Source: a virus
IMG/VR virus record: IMGVR_UViG_3300046477_000387
Span: 1-64,000 of that record
Strand: one strand, 5' to 3'
DNA: 64,000 nucleotides
The notes below the pieces were generated by a model. The model was not told the DNA's origin and searched no databases. It saw only the letters and a list, made by a program, of their open reading frames with translations. The position numbers were made by a program, and so were the translations under genes. Each line of letters begins with the position of its first letter. Position 1 is the stretch's first letter. This document shows positions 7,064-15,493 of the stretch, piece by piece.

Positions 7064-7731
7064 GCCGCCACCTGGCGGATCGGGCGCAGCTTGCGCATGT
7101 CGGCGTAACCCGTGACATGCGCCTTGATATGCTCGACCGCCGATGCCTGGGTCTGCTCATTGAACGCGGGCAGATAGACGTCGATCTCCTCGGTCCTGAT
7201 AAGCCTCGCCCACGACTGCTCGGTCGAAAGCATTTCAGCGAGCCGGCCCGCGTAACCCTTCAGCACCTTTGCCGCGTCGCCGGGGCTCTTGTGAATCATC
7301 GCTTCGGCGACGTCGATGCCAGCGCGCTTCATGAAGCGAGCCGCGATGACTTCGGTGGGGTTGTCCACGTAGACGGCGACGTGGTGCGCGCCCTGGGTCT
7401 TTGACCACGCCGCGATCTGACGTAACCCTTCCGGCTCGCATACCAGCACGACGTCCTTGCCTGCTTCAAATGCCCGTCGCACCTCGCTCACCATCAGGCC
7501 ATAGTGATTGCCGCCAAAGCGCACATGCTCGATGAAGGCTTCCTGAGCGACGAGGCGCCGGAACATGCTCTCGTCAACGAAGTGATAGTTGATGCCCATC
7601 GCCTCACCCTCGCGCATCGGCCGGGTTGTGGTGCTGATGAGGTTGACGAACCCCTCGGCCTTGAGCAGACACTCGAGGGTCGTCTTGCCGGCGCATGAAG
7701 GGCCGGTCAGGGTCACGATCGTCTTACGCAT
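7060..7731 (-). CDS. Guanylate-kinase-like nucleotide kinase
   Basis: A 223-residue P-loop kinase. It has Walker A GPSCAGKTT at residues 10-18 and the guanylate-kinase GMP-binding region STTTRPMREGEAMGINYHFV, then FIEHVRFGGNHYG. It probably phosphorylates (d)GMP or a related phage nucleotide to the diphosphate for DNA synthesis. It lies just downstream of the DNA ligase operon. GGAGAGCACCA precedes the ATG. The C-terminal about 60 residues do not resemble bacterial Gmk, so substrate specificity is uncertain. Confidence 0.8.
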   Translation of the reverse strand: MRKTIVTLTGPSCAGKTTLECLLKAEGFVNLISTTTRPMREGEAMGINYHFVDESMFRRLVAQEAFIEHVRFGGNHYGLMVSEVRRAFEAGKDVVLVCEPEGLRQIAAWSKTQGAHHVAVYVDNPTEVIAARFMKRAGIDVAEAMIHKSPGDAAKVLKGYAGRLAEMLSTEQSWARLIRTEEIDVYLPAFNEQTQASAVEHIKAHVTGYADMRKLRPIRQVAA

Positions 7732-7930
7732 TGGTGCTCTCCTCTGCCGGCTTCAGCGCCAGCTTCCCAGTGATCACTTCCAGGAAGCGGCACATCGTGA
7801 TCAGGTCCACTTCCTGGTTGTGCTTGTTGATGACTTTGATCTGGCCGCCGATCATGCCGCGCACCGCGGGAAACACCACGTGCCGCCAGGGCATCGTTGC
7901 CTGAAGCGCCTTGAATTCTTTCTCATCCAT
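7724..7930 (-). CDS. Small protein of unknown function
   Basis: A 68-residue protein between the 137-residue gene and the nucleotide kinase, overlapping the kinase by 8 bp. It has a basic central segment (GGQIKVINKHNQEVDL) and no recognisable motif. Its position in the replication and nucleotide-metabolism operon is the only clue. Confidence 0.6.
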   Translation of the reverse strand: MDEKEFKALQATMPWRHVVFPAVRGMIGGQIKVINKHNQEVDLITMCRFLEVITGKLALKPAEESTNA

Positions 7931-8343
7931 CAGATCACCATCTCGTCCAGGTTCAGTTTCAGGGGTGAATCCGGCCCCGACAGTTCAATCCCGCGAAACG
8001 CGAGCGCTCGCATGTCTGCGAGGTGCGCGCGTGTCGCTTCCAGTTCCCGCTTGTGATTCTCGACACTCTCCCCGCTCGATGGACGCAATCCCGCGCGATA
8101 CATTGCGTCGAACAGGACTTGCGCGTTCTGGTTCCAGATGCGGAACGCAGGTGCGTCGTCATAAATCTCGCCGCGTTTCAGCGTCTGGTAGGTCGGCTCG
8201 GAGATCGGGCGCATGATCCCGACCTCGCCCGTCGAATCGTTCCACCAGTTGATGATGTGGAAGTCCCACGTGCCATGCGCCGGATTCAGTCTTACGTCTG
8301 CCTTGCCGACAACCAGACTCGGCACCGTTACGGGCGTCGTCAC
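7930..8343 (-). CDS. Protein of unknown function
   Basis: A 137-residue protein. The N-terminal half is beta-rich and aromatic (HGTWDFHIINWWND) and the C-terminal half is helical and charged. No family is recognised. It overlaps the ligase gene by 4 bp and the 68-residue gene by one base, so it is translated within that operon. Confidence 0.6.
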   Translation of the reverse strand: MTTPVTVPSLVVGKADVRLNPAHGTWDFHIINWWNDSTGEVGIMRPISEPTYQTLKRGEIYDDAPAFRIWNQNAQVLFDAMYRAGLRPSSGESVENHKRELEATRAHLADMRALAFRGIELSGPDSPLKLNLDEMVI

Positions 8344-9743
8344 GCGGCCTCCGCGAGTTCGGGCGCCTTCTCACCGCGCACGGCTGCGTCACGCTGGGCA
8401 TAGACTTCTTCCAGCGAGTCGGGCAAGTCCTTGTCCGTGCGGAACCAGTCCTCGACCATGCGCGGCAGGAACAGCGAGTGCAGCGGGTTGCTGTCGGACG
8501 GCTCCATGATTTCGTTGAAGCGCACGGCCCACACGCGTTCCAGGAACGAGACCGGGTCAGCCTCGATGGCGTCGCGCAGCTTTTCATTCTTCACGGCCAC
8601 GTTTACGCTCAGCAGCCCGTCGAGCGTTTCCATGCGAATGCGACCCGGTCGGCCCTCATTCTTCGTGCCGTCTTCGCCGTCGAGGATTCCCTTCGTGATG
8701 AGGTCGACGTCCACTTCGAGCTTGAGCTTGACCACGTCGGGGTTGCCGCCGCTCGTGTCCTTCCAGAAGCCCGCGCCGTTCTTCAGCACCGTGCCTTCCT
8801 TGCCGTCACCCTGAAGGCTGGTGCAATGCGCGTAGGCTTCCTTGAGCGAATAGACGATCTTGGTCGGGATGAGTTTGATGGAGCTCGCCATCGGATACCG
8901 TATCAGTTGCGCCAGCAGACTCCTGAAGCGCTCGCGATACGGCACGTCATGCTTGCCCTTCGGCTGCACGGCCGCCAATGGAATCTGGTCCCATGCGAAG
9001 AACACCGGCACCTCGTTCTCGGCGAAGCTGCCGCCCGCCAGCACACTGTTCAGGATGCCGTTGCCGGTTGCCCGGTCAGCAATCTTGCCGTCGACCATCA
9101 CGACGATCTCGCCGTGCGTCTGTGTGCCTTTCGGGAACACTTCCGCAATCTCGATGATCATCTTGCCGAACTGTTCGATCGGCAACTCGTTACCCTGGCG
9201 CGTGGTAAGCCGAACCACGCCTGCGTCGTCGTGGTCGACGTTCGTGAACGCGCCGTCCGCTTTCTGCTGGCTGAACGCCCCCGCGGTCCAATCCCACTCG
9301 TCGAACTTGGCTTTCGCTGGCAGCACGCAGCGCATGTAGGGGAACGTGCGGATCACGCCCTTCTTAGCCTTGTTGACGGTCTCGCCCGAGAAGCCTGCAC
9401 GCAGGTCTTTCTTGATGATGCGCCAGAACAGTTCGCTCGACGCGGGCTCAAGGCGCTCCATCTCGCCGCGAACCGTGTCGATGGCGTTGTTGCCGGTCAG
9501 GCGTCGCGCCGCGAGGTCGTCGATGATCTGCCAGGTGGATGCATCGAACATTCCGCCTTCCACCATCGTGTCAGTTTCCGGGCGTTTGCTGATGCCGTAG
9601 CTCACCAGTGGATCGAGCGCGGCGACGAGCGTGCGCCGAAAGTCCGCGTCGGCGATGTTGGCGGCGACGAGCGCCTGCTTTTCGTTCTTGCTGGACGTCG
9701 CCGCGATCATGTCGATCGCGAGGAAGATTTCTTTCGAGTTCAT
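8340..9743 (-). CDS. ATP-dependent DNA ligase
   Basis: A 467-residue nucleotidyltransferase resembling T4-type ligase. The adenylation motif KADG starts at Lys161, close to the position of the active-site Lys in T4 ligase. The N-terminal helical domain (about 1-145) includes the adenylation-proximal LFWRIIKKDLRAGFS segment typical of phage ligases. Motifs III to V follow (HGEIVV, FFAWDQI, EGTVLKN, and VKLKLE near residue 350). It would seal nicks in replicating phage DNA. GGAG lies just before the ATG. Confidence 0.92.
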   Translation of the reverse strand: MNSKEIFLAIDMIAATSSKNEKQALVAANIADADFRRTLVAALDPLVSYGISKRPETDTMVEGGMFDASTWQIIDDLAARRLTGNNAIDTVRGEMERLEPASSELFWRIIKKDLRAGFSGETVNKAKKGVIRTFPYMRCVLPAKAKFDEWDWTAGAFSQQKADGAFTNVDHDDAGVVRLTTRQGNELPIEQFGKMIIEIAEVFPKGTQTHGEIVVMVDGKIADRATGNGILNSVLAGGSFAENEVPVFFAWDQIPLAAVQPKGKHDVPYRERFRSLLAQLIRYPMASSIKLIPTKIVYSLKEAYAHCTSLQGDGKEGTVLKNGAGFWKDTSGGNPDVVKLKLEVDVDLITKGILDGEDGTKNEGRPGRIRMETLDGLLSVNVAVKNEKLRDAIEADPVSFLERVWAVRFNEIMEPSDSNPLHSLFLPRMVEDWFRTDKDLPDSLEEVYAQRDAAVRGEKAPELAEAA

Positions 9744-9763
9744 GGTTCTCCTTTGTGTGTTGG

Positions 9764-10741
9764 TTATGCCGTTGCGCGGGCTTCACGCATGCGTTTTGCG
9801 AATTCCAGCATCGACTCGCCGGGCAGCGGCTTGATCGTCGGTGCGGAGCCAGTCGGCTTGAGCGGCTCGCCGATGGCGGCGGCCGTCTTCATGGCGCCCT
9901 TGAGCGCGTCGTTGGCGGCCGGCGGGTTGTCTAGCGCCTTTTCGAAGCGCTCCGACTGCTCCTTGTCGAGCTTGATCGGCTCGGGCTTCCCAGCGACGGT
10001 CTCGGCCATTGCCGCGTTGATCGCCGCCGCATAGCCGCCTTCCATCGACGCGACGAGCGGTGCTGGTTGAGGCTTCACCGGCTCGGTGCGCTTGGCGGCG
10101 ACCTTTGCACGGCTCGCGTTACCGGCCTCCTTCAGCTCGGTCAGGAAGGTCGACTGGACCGGCTGCCGGTTCAGCTCTGCGATGTGCTCGTTCAGCCTGG
10201 AGCGGCTGATGTAGTAGAGCGCGCGACCCTCGAGGCGCTCCTTGTCGCGCAGATGGAATGCGGGGCAGGTGCGGCCGGTGATTGCTGTCTCGCAGCCGCC
10301 GAGCAGACCTTCGAGACGGCGCTCCTCAACCGCCCTGATCTTGTTCAGGCACACCGCATAGCCCGGACGATGACCGCCGGCTTCGCAGTAGTCGAGGTAG
10401 TGCGCGTTGTCGCCCCGCGCCGATGCTTCCGGCGGGTAGAGGGTGTCATCCTTGAATACGTGTTTTGTGTCGGGCATAGCCCTCTCCTTACCAAGAGCCC
10501 CACTCGGGGCGGATTTCTTCGAATGCCTGCTGCGCAACATGTTGGCGAATGTGTTGATGACCGCCTTCTTCTCGGCGGCCTGGCGGATCACGCTGCCCAG
10601 GCGGAACTTCGCGTCGAACTCGACCAGCCTGCGAACGTCGGGCGACATGCCGGCGAGTAGCGCTTCGGCGCCTTCCTCCCTGCCGATTCGGCGACCTTCG
10701 CGCTTACCGTTGAAATAGACTTCAGTCACCACGACCCCCAC
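9764..10741 (-). CDS. Conserved phage protein with a possible internal start
   Basis: A 325-residue reading frame. The first about 89 codons are basic and helical. An internal ATG (MPDTKHVFKDD, near 10477) is preceded by AAGGAGAGGGCT, a much better ribosome-binding site than any at the upstream ATG. The segment after it has Cys and His residues (HYLDYCEAGGHRPGYAVCLN, GGCETAITGRTCPAFH) that might bind metal. The C-terminal third is Ala/Pro/Lys-rich. There may therefore be two products in one frame. Function unknown. Confidence 0.6.
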   Translation of the reverse strand: MGVVVTEVYFNGKREGRRIGREEGAEALLAGMSPDVRRLVEFDAKFRLGSVIRQAAEKKAVINTFANMLRSRHSKKSAPSGALGKERAMPDTKHVFKDDTLYPPEASARGDNAHYLDYCEAGGHRPGYAVCLNKIRAVEERRLEGLLGGCETAITGRTCPAFHLRDKERLEGRALYYISRSRLNEHIAELNRQPVQSTFLTELKEAGNASRAKVAAKRTEPVKPQPAPLVASMEGGYAAAINAAMAETVAGKPEPIKLDKEQSERFEKALDNPPAANDALKGAMKTAAAIGEPLKPTGSAPTIKPLPGESMLEFAKRMREARATA

Positions 10742-11187
10742 TGCTCGCCGCGGTCGGGTTCCGGTTGCGCCACTTTTGGCGGCTCCGGCTCAACAGAGCC
10801 GATCGACGCGGCTGCCGCACTGGTCGCTACGCGAAGCTGGTCAACCAGCTCAGGGTCCGCGTAGTGCTCGCCGATGCAGCGATATGCGGCGCTGAGCGTC
10901 TGACTTCCCGTATGCACGTGAACGCCAAATCCACCTGTTTTATCCACGTAGTCCTTGCGGCGCTTGGCGCTCAGTTGCTTCCTGACCGATTCGAGCGCCT
11001 GCGCCGCGGTGTCGTGTTCAATCGTTTGGGTCTGACCGCCACCGCTCTTTGCGGTAGCCATCGCACCCCAGCGCCGGACCTCAATGAACTTCTTCGCCTC
11101 CTCGTTCAGGAAGGTGACGATCTCGTAATACTTAGTCCCGCCGCTGTGGACGAGATATTCGGCTCCGATAGTGAGCGTTGAACGCAT
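10726..11187 (-). CDS. WGR-like domain protein
   Basis: A 153-residue protein. Residues about 10-55 (HSGGTKYYEIVTFL, then KKFIEVRRWGAMATAKSGG) resemble the WGR domain, a nucleic-acid-binding module of PARPs and some bacterial ligase-associated proteins, with Ala in place of Arg in the W-G-R signature. Its position two genes upstream of the ligase fits a DNA-end or nick function. The C-terminus is Pro/Glu-rich. I chose the ATG at 11187 after GAGAGGGG rather than the preceding TTG. An operator lies about 75 bp upstream. Confidence 0.6.
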   Translation of the reverse strand: MRSTLTIGAEYLVHSGGTKYYEIVTFLNEEAKKFIEVRRWGAMATAKSGGGQTQTIEHDTAAQALESVRKQLSAKRRKDYVDKTGGFGVHVHTGSQTLSAAYRCIGEHYADPELVDQLRVATSAAAASIGSVEPEPPKVAQPEPDRGEQWGSW

Positions 11188-11260
11188 CAAATTCCCCTCT
11201 CGCGCTTGACTGTCGCGCTTTCAATACAAAACATTCTACGGTTCGATCTCAGGGAAGTAT

Positions 11261-11274
11261 AGTCAGTTTCGACT
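11261..11274. promoter_or_regulatory. Operator palindrome between primase and WGR-like gene
   Basis: AGTCAGTTTCGACT has one base changed in the right half. It separates the primase from the ligase/kinase unit. Confidence 0.75.
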
Positions 11275-11291
11275 ATCTTTCTCAGGCAGAA

Positions 11292-12383
11292 TCAACGGCC
11301 TTTGGTGAGCTTCATGCGCGTGGCCGTCATCGGATTGATCACCGTCGCCCGCCAGAAGGCATCCCGCACCACCGATGGCGCGACTTCGTTGGGGTCGCGG
11401 TCCTTCGGCAGCACCGCCACCCGAGCAACGAGGCCGTGCCCCTTCATCATCAGTGCCGCCTCGATCGCTGCATCGATGGCCTTGTCTTCGCCATCCCACA
11501 TCACAGTGACCTGCTCCAGACCCTTCTCGCGCAACTCGACGAGTCGCGCCATCTGTGACTGGTCGTCGCCGTTTGACAGGTGCTTGCCGAAGCTGCCGAT
11601 CGGCACCACGTCGCGCAGGTGCATGTCGCCGTCGAGCGCGATCTTGGTGGCGGCCACGTCGAACACGCCCTCGCCGATACACACCCGCTTCGCACCGATG
11701 GCGTTCTGCCCGTTGTAGAGGACCGAGCCCGTCGAGGCGAACCCCGGCGGGAACAGATACTTCTTGTCGGCCTCGCCGGTAATATCGCGGCCCTGGAACG
11801 TGACGAGGTCGCCCTCGAGGTCAAAGACCGGAATGATCACCCGGTTGGCGTAGTCCTGCGCGCGGCGGCGGCCCTCGTCGGTGTAGAAGAACTTGCCCTT
11901 CTGCGAGAAGCGCAGGCTGAAATACGAGGCGATCGTGCCGGTGATGTTGCGCCGGTCCAGATATTTCAGGTTCCGGCCGGCGTGCGGCAAGGCGATCGAC
12001 TCCGGCAGCTTCAGTTCGGTGTCGAGATTGACCGCCACCGCCTTCTTCTTCGCCGGCCGCCAGCCCTGCTGCTTGGCGAACTGCTTGATATGGTCGACCA
12101 CATCACGGTTGCTGGTCGCGTTCAGCGATGCCTTGATGAAGCTCCACTTGTTGAATGTGGTCTCGCAGTCCCCACTAAAGCAGTTCCCAAATCCGGTCTC
12201 GAGGCCGATGTAGACCTTCCAGTTCGAGTTGCCGCAGCACGGGCATTCCTTCACGTTCGCCTGCCTGCCGCGTGCGCCGCGCGCCTGCTTGTAGACCACG
12301 CCCTGATCATCGAGCCAGGACTCGATATCGATCTGGTCGAGCGCTTCCTGGAGTTCCGCGTTATCGCTCACATCCGTCCCCAT
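11292..12383 (-). CDS. DNA primase with zinc-finger and TOPRIM domains
   Basis: A 363-residue primase. The zinc ribbon has Cys47 and Cys50 (CPCCGN) and Cys68 and Cys73 (CFSGDC). The TOPRIM domain has its conserved Glu in VCIGEGVFDVAATK and the acidic pair in VMWDGEDKA. This matches T7 gp4-type primase halves, but there is no fused helicase; a DnaB-type helicase gene lies about 300 bp upstream. It would make RNA primers for lagging-strand synthesis. The start overlaps a possible 48-residue gene. Confidence 0.88.
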   Translation of the reverse strand: MGTDVSDNAELQEALDQIDIESWLDDQGVVYKQARGARGRQANVKECPCCGNSNWKVYIGLETGFGNCFSGDCETTFNKWSFIKASLNATSNRDVVDHIKQFAKQQGWRPAKKKAVAVNLDTELKLPESIALPHAGRNLKYLDRRNITGTIASYFSLRFSQKGKFFYTDEGRRRAQDYANRVIIPVFDLEGDLVTFQGRDITGEADKKYLFPPGFASTGSVLYNGQNAIGAKRVCIGEGVFDVAATKIALDGDMHLRDVVPIGSFGKHLSNGDDQSQMARLVELREKGLEQVTVMWDGEDKAIDAAIEAALMMKGHGLVARVAVLPKDRDPNEVAPSVVRDAFWRATVINPMTATRMKLTKGR

Positions 12384-12514
12384 CTGAAACTACCAACCCA
12401 CACCCGGTCCAGCCTTCCACGCTTGATCGCAAAGTGAAGACGAAGCCATCGCACGCTGAACCACGTGCGCTTGCCTACCGGACAGTAATGACGTTTGAAC
12501 ATTTGACGAGACAT
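12368..12514 (-). CDS. Possible 48-residue basic protein
   Basis: A short frame encoding an Arg/Trp/His-rich peptide that starts MSRQMFKRHYCPVGKRTW. It ends inside the first codons of the primase gene with an out-of-frame TGA. Only a weak purine stretch (GAAAGAA) precedes the ATG. It fills the gap between helicase and primase, but coding status is uncertain. Confidence 0.35.
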   Translation of the reverse strand: MSRQMFKRHYCPVGKRTWFSVRWLRLHFAIKRGRLDRVWVGSFRWGRM

Positions 12515-12549
12515 ATTCTTTCAGTTGCGCGCACGATACGCGCGAGAAA

Positions 12550-12571
12550 CAGGGGGTAGTGAGCCCCCTGT
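12550..12571 (-). terminator. GC-rich hairpin, possible weak terminator
   Basis: ACAGGGGG and CCCCCTGT form an 8-bp stem with a 7-base loop. On the minus strand only TTT follows, so it may attenuate rather than stop transcription from helicase into primase. Confidence 0.5.
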
Positions 12572-12579
12572 GAGGTTGC

Positions 12580-12681
12580 CTAGCTACACGCCAAAGCGAG
12601 TAGGGTCACGAGCGCAGGCAGCCCGATCCGGCCGCCCGAAAAGACGACCATCAGCAGAAAGAAAACCCAGGGGTGCGCCAT
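12580..12681 (-). CDS. 33-residue membrane micropeptide coupled to the helicase
   Basis: The start codon overlaps the helicase stop codon as TAATG, so translation would be by re-initiation. The peptide is strongly hydrophobic (MAHPWVFFLLMVVF, then a GLPALVTLLALA segment) with a Cys near its C-terminus, as in a single membrane-spanning peptide. It is followed directly by a hairpin. No homologue is known to me. Confidence 0.45.
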   Translation of the reverse strand: MAHPWVFFLLMVVFSGGRIGLPALVTLLALACS

Positions 12682-14090
12682 TACTCGACCCTTATGATGG
12701 ATTTGATGAACGTCATCCTTTGCATATCCTGCTGGATGAATACGGTGAATCCAGACTCCTGATTCCGGGAAGCCGCGAAATACAGACGTGCCTCATTTTT
12801 GGACCGTTCTTCATCCGTGATATTGATCGAAATGACAAGATCGGCAATTCTGATTCGATTAAAATCCTCGGCCACGTGTTCCGCTTTCGCCACCGTTGAC
12901 TTGAAGCCCTCGCGGTTGGTCTGCGTCGCCGACAGCATCGCAAAACCTTCCATCAGCGCGATTGCCCGCATATCCGTGTAGATGGACTTCGAGTTCTCCA
13001 CCGAGTCCTGCGTGCGGAAGTTCGGCGCCATAATGTCGAGGTAGTCGATCACCACCAGGTCGAAGACGATGCCCTTCGCCTTGTAGCGGTCGATCAGCGC
13101 CTGCATCGAGTTCGGCGTGAACTTCGATGAGGCAAACTCATGCACCCGCAGCAGGCCCGCGCGCTTGCTCAGCGCCTCGACCTTGGTGCGCACATCGTGA
13201 ATGTTCTTGCCGAGCTCCTTGATGATGTTCTCGGAGATCGACGCGTCCAGACGCTCGGAGATAATCCGGGCCGCCAGTTCGAGCGTCACATACAGGACGT
13301 TCTTGCCGACCATCGAGGCGGCTTTCGCAAAGTTGATGAGGGCGGTCGACTTACCCGCCTTCGCCCCGCCCATCAGCAGCGTGAGTTCCTTGCGGCCCCA
13401 GCCCTTGTGCATCAGCAGTTCATCGAGCTTCGGCAGCCCCGACGAGATACCCTTCGGCGGTGTCTTGCCGCTCGCTTCGTCGAGGCGTTCTTCGGTGCGC
13501 GCCTCGATCATGTTCCAGTAGTCGTAGCCCTCGTCGGCCTCGTTCAGCCCGACGTCATACGCCTCCTTGATCGCCTTGAGGATCGGATCGAACTTCTTCT
13601 TTTCCAGCAGGCTCACCGAGGACAGGATGGCCTGTCCGACCGCCTGGTGACGGGCGAATTCGGCTACCTTCTCAGCGACATATTCGCGGTCGCCGACCGA
13701 GCCGTCCTTCATGATCTTGAATGCGCGCACCACTTCGGCCGCAACGTCCTTCTTCATGCGGGCGCTCGTCACGGCGTCGCGGATCAGGGTCGGGACAACC
13801 GACGCATCAGGAACGCGTTTATACCGCTCGTAATAGCGCAGCACGAGGTCCATCAGCCCTGCTTCACCCGTTGACTCGAAGTAGTCGGGTTTCAGCAGGT
13901 GCGCGGCCCGGCGCATGAATTCCGTGTCACGCAGCGCGAGCGTGGCGATGGTGGTCTGGAACTGCTCGTCAAATTCAAACTTCTCGATCTCGACAGCCTC
14001 TTCCGGCGCCGCGGTGGTAGCGCCGGCATATGCGGCACCCACCATCTTCGCGACCGAGTCCTCGACAGCGTCAATGGTGGCCGCGCTCAT
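12681..14090 (-). CDS. DnaB-type replicative helicase
   Basis: A 469-residue RecA-fold helicase. It has Walker A GGAKAGKST at 241-249, Walker B FDLVVIDYLDIMAP, and the Gln/Arg switch region FAMLSATQTNREG. The N-terminal about 200 residues are helical, as in DnaB N-domains. It would unwind DNA at the phage fork together with the separate primase. The start overlaps the Hfq-like gene by 4 bp, indicating coupled expression. Confidence 0.9.
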   Translation of the reverse strand: MSAATIDAVEDSVAKMVGAAYAGATTAAPEEAVEIEKFEFDEQFQTTIATLALRDTEFMRRAAHLLKPDYFESTGEAGLMDLVLRYYERYKRVPDASVVPTLIRDAVTSARMKKDVAAEVVRAFKIMKDGSVGDREYVAEKVAEFARHQAVGQAILSSVSLLEKKKFDPILKAIKEAYDVGLNEADEGYDYWNMIEARTEERLDEASGKTPPKGISSGLPKLDELLMHKGWGRKELTLLMGGAKAGKSTALINFAKAASMVGKNVLYVTLELAARIISERLDASISENIIKELGKNIHDVRTKVEALSKRAGLLRVHEFASSKFTPNSMQALIDRYKAKGIVFDLVVIDYLDIMAPNFRTQDSVENSKSIYTDMRAIALMEGFAMLSATQTNREGFKSTVAKAEHVAEDFNRIRIADLVISINITDEERSKNEARLYFAASRNQESGFTVFIQQDMQRMTFIKSIIRVE

Positions 14091-14518
14091 GCCGCAAGAC
14101 CTGCGTTTTCGTCAGCCGGCACCAGCGTCACGCGCGGGCGCGGCAGCGGGGAGAAGCGCTGGATCGCGTGTTTGAAGATCACTTCGGTCGTGCCCTTCAC
14201 GTCCAGCGAGATCGTGTATTTGTCGGTTGCGCGAATCTTTCCCTGCAGCGGCTCCACGACGTCGAGCAGGTAGACGCGGATTTCGGCGCCGGATTCGTGC
14301 AGCGCCTTCAGGAAGGCTTCGTGACCTTTAGGTGCGGTGGCAGGCTTGGCGCGGGTCGACGAGCGGCCCAGCGGGGCGCTGGCGCGGCTGGCGGTTGCTT
14401 CGTAGTCGCGACGGGTGCCCAGGCGCGGGCGGAAGGTGGGAACCGCGTCGCTCTCATCGCGGGCCAGGCGCAAGCCTTCGCGGAGTTGTTCGGCGCGTTC
14501 TTGATCGGGATTCATCAT
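14087..14518 (-). CDS. Hfq-like (Sm-fold) RNA-binding protein
   Basis: A 143-residue protein. Residues about 66-124 match the Hfq core. Sm1 reads as AEIRVYLLDVVEPLQGKIRA, then TDKYTISL, corresponding to the Hfq segment with the FDxF loop. Sm2 reads as VIFKHAIQRFSP, against YKHAI in Hfq, retaining the Lys-His that contacts RNA U-tracts. The first 60 residues are an Arg/Ser/Ala-rich, probably disordered extension not found in bacterial Hfq. The start at 14518 follows GGAGAG. It is encoded just upstream of the helicase and overlaps it. It may redirect host or phage small-RNA regulation or mRNA decay; that is inference. Confidence 0.8.
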   Translation of the reverse strand: MMNPDQERAEQLREGLRLARDESDAVPTFRPRLGTRRDYEATASRASAPLGRSSTRAKPATAPKGHEAFLKALHESGAEIRVYLLDVVEPLQGKIRATDKYTISLDVKGTTEVIFKHAIQRFSPLPRPRVTLVPADENAGLAA

Positions 14519-14575
14519 GCAGCTCTCCAACATTGGGAAAATGGGTCAGTCGAAACGTCTTGCAGCGACACACTA

Positions 14576-14581
14576 AGTATA
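14576..14581 (-). promoter_or_regulatory. -10 hexamer of the Hfq-helicase-primase operon
   Basis: TATACT on the minus strand, sharing its first T with the operator at 14581-14594. It lies about 60 bases before the Hfq-like start. Confidence 0.5.
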
Positions 14582-14594
14582 GTCAGTTTTGACT
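14581..14594. promoter_or_regulatory. Operator palindrome of the replication operon
   Basis: A perfect AGTCAGTTTTGACT touching the -10 (TATACT) of the leftward unit that carries the Hfq-like protein, helicase and primase. Confidence 0.88.
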
Positions 14595-14598
14595 ATCG

Positions 14599-15330
14599 CT
14601 AGACGGCAAGCGAGACCGCAGCATCGACGAGTCCCGGTGGAAACTCCCTGAGTGCGGCCTCGATCCGCAGCACGCCGTAGGTGTAGAGCGCCGCGCTCAG
14701 CGAATGCTGCTTGTGGATGCGCTGCCTGATCTGGCCGATGAGGAAGTTCTCATAGGCGATCTGGTCCGCGTGGCCGAACCAGTTCTTCGCCAGATACCGG
14801 TCGTCCTTGCAGATTTGCAGGCTGTTGTGGCACTCCTCTTCCCAGGCCAGGCCCACGTCGACCAGCAGCTCCTCGTTGGCGTTGATGTGCGAGGGGCGCG
14901 GCGCGTGGTGCCAGTTGTGGGCCACCTTCCAGGTCATCGCCTGACGGAGAAAAAATTCATATCGCATGCCGGCCGCATCTGCCGTTTGCCGCAGTTGCCA
15001 GAGCGCCTTGCGTTCTTTCGCGTCCATGAAGTCGTCGGTTGTGCCCTTGAACGGTCGCATGTATTGACCGCGCACATGATCGAACGTCATGCGCATGAAG
15101 TCCTTGTAGGCCCGGTCGTAGCACTTCGCAAACAGGTAGGTCGCCTTCGTCGGGTGCATCCGGCGGTAGTCGAACCACTTGGTGCCGAGCAGCTCCGGTT
15201 CCTTCTTGAGAATCTTGGCGTCGATGTGCTGGATTGCCTTGATCTCGCAGTGCAGGAACGACAGATCATGGCCGTAGAAGTCCCCAAACCATTCCGCGAG
15301 CTTGGGTTCAGTGACGTTTGTTTGGGTCAT
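14599..15330 (-). CDS. Protein of unknown function
   Basis: A 243-residue soluble protein rich in His, Trp and Tyr (WKVAHNWHHAPRPSHINAN). No family is recognised. The His cluster could bind metal. I chose the ATG at 15330 (MTQTNVTEP) because GAGGCGAAAAGG precedes it. Its AT-rich upstream region has the 24-base element at 15397-15420 instead of the AGTCA operator, so it is probably regulated differently from its neighbours. Confidence 0.65.
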   Translation of the reverse strand: MTQTNVTEPKLAEWFGDFYGHDLSFLHCEIKAIQHIDAKILKKEPELLGTKWFDYRRMHPTKATYLFAKCYDRAYKDFMRMTFDHVRGQYMRPFKGTTDDFMDAKERKALWQLRQTADAAGMRYEFFLRQAMTWKVAHNWHHAPRPSHINANEELLVDVGLAWEEECHNSLQICKDDRYLAKNWFGHADQIAYENFLIGQIRQRIHKQHSLSAALYTYGVLRIEAALREFPPGLVDAAVSLAV

Positions 15331-15396
15331 CCTTTTCGCCTCGAAAATACTTAATAAGAGATACTTGAATGTAGTTTTATTATTCTTTAATACTGA

Positions 15397-15420
15397 CGGG
15401 AACAGCACGGGAGCCCAAGT
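15397..15420 (-). promoter_or_regulatory. Second conserved upstream element, copy 1
   Basis: On the minus strand ACTTGGGCTCCCGT is followed by TTCCCG and then, a few bases on, TATTAAAGA. A near copy is found before the genes starting at 49623 and 63746. It lies about 70 bases before the 243-residue gene. Confidence 0.5.
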
Positions 15421-15446
15421 GGGAGACCAAGTTACCCAAGTGAGAC

Positions 15447-15471
15447 AGCGGCCCCGAACGGAGCCGCTTTT
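15447..15471. terminator. Hairpin after the Acb2-like gene
   Basis: AGCGGC and GCCGCT enclose a further CCG/CGG pairing; TTTT follows on the plus strand. Orientation is unclear because the minus-strand side lacks a T-run. Confidence 0.4.
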
Positions 15472-15493
15472 CTTCAGCTAATGACCGCGGGCC

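Noticed and set aside
8478-10034. 518-codon plus-strand frame opposite the DNA ligase
   Set aside because: The minus-strand frame has clear ligase motifs; the plus frame is His/Arg/Val-rich antisense sequence typical of GC-rich DNA.
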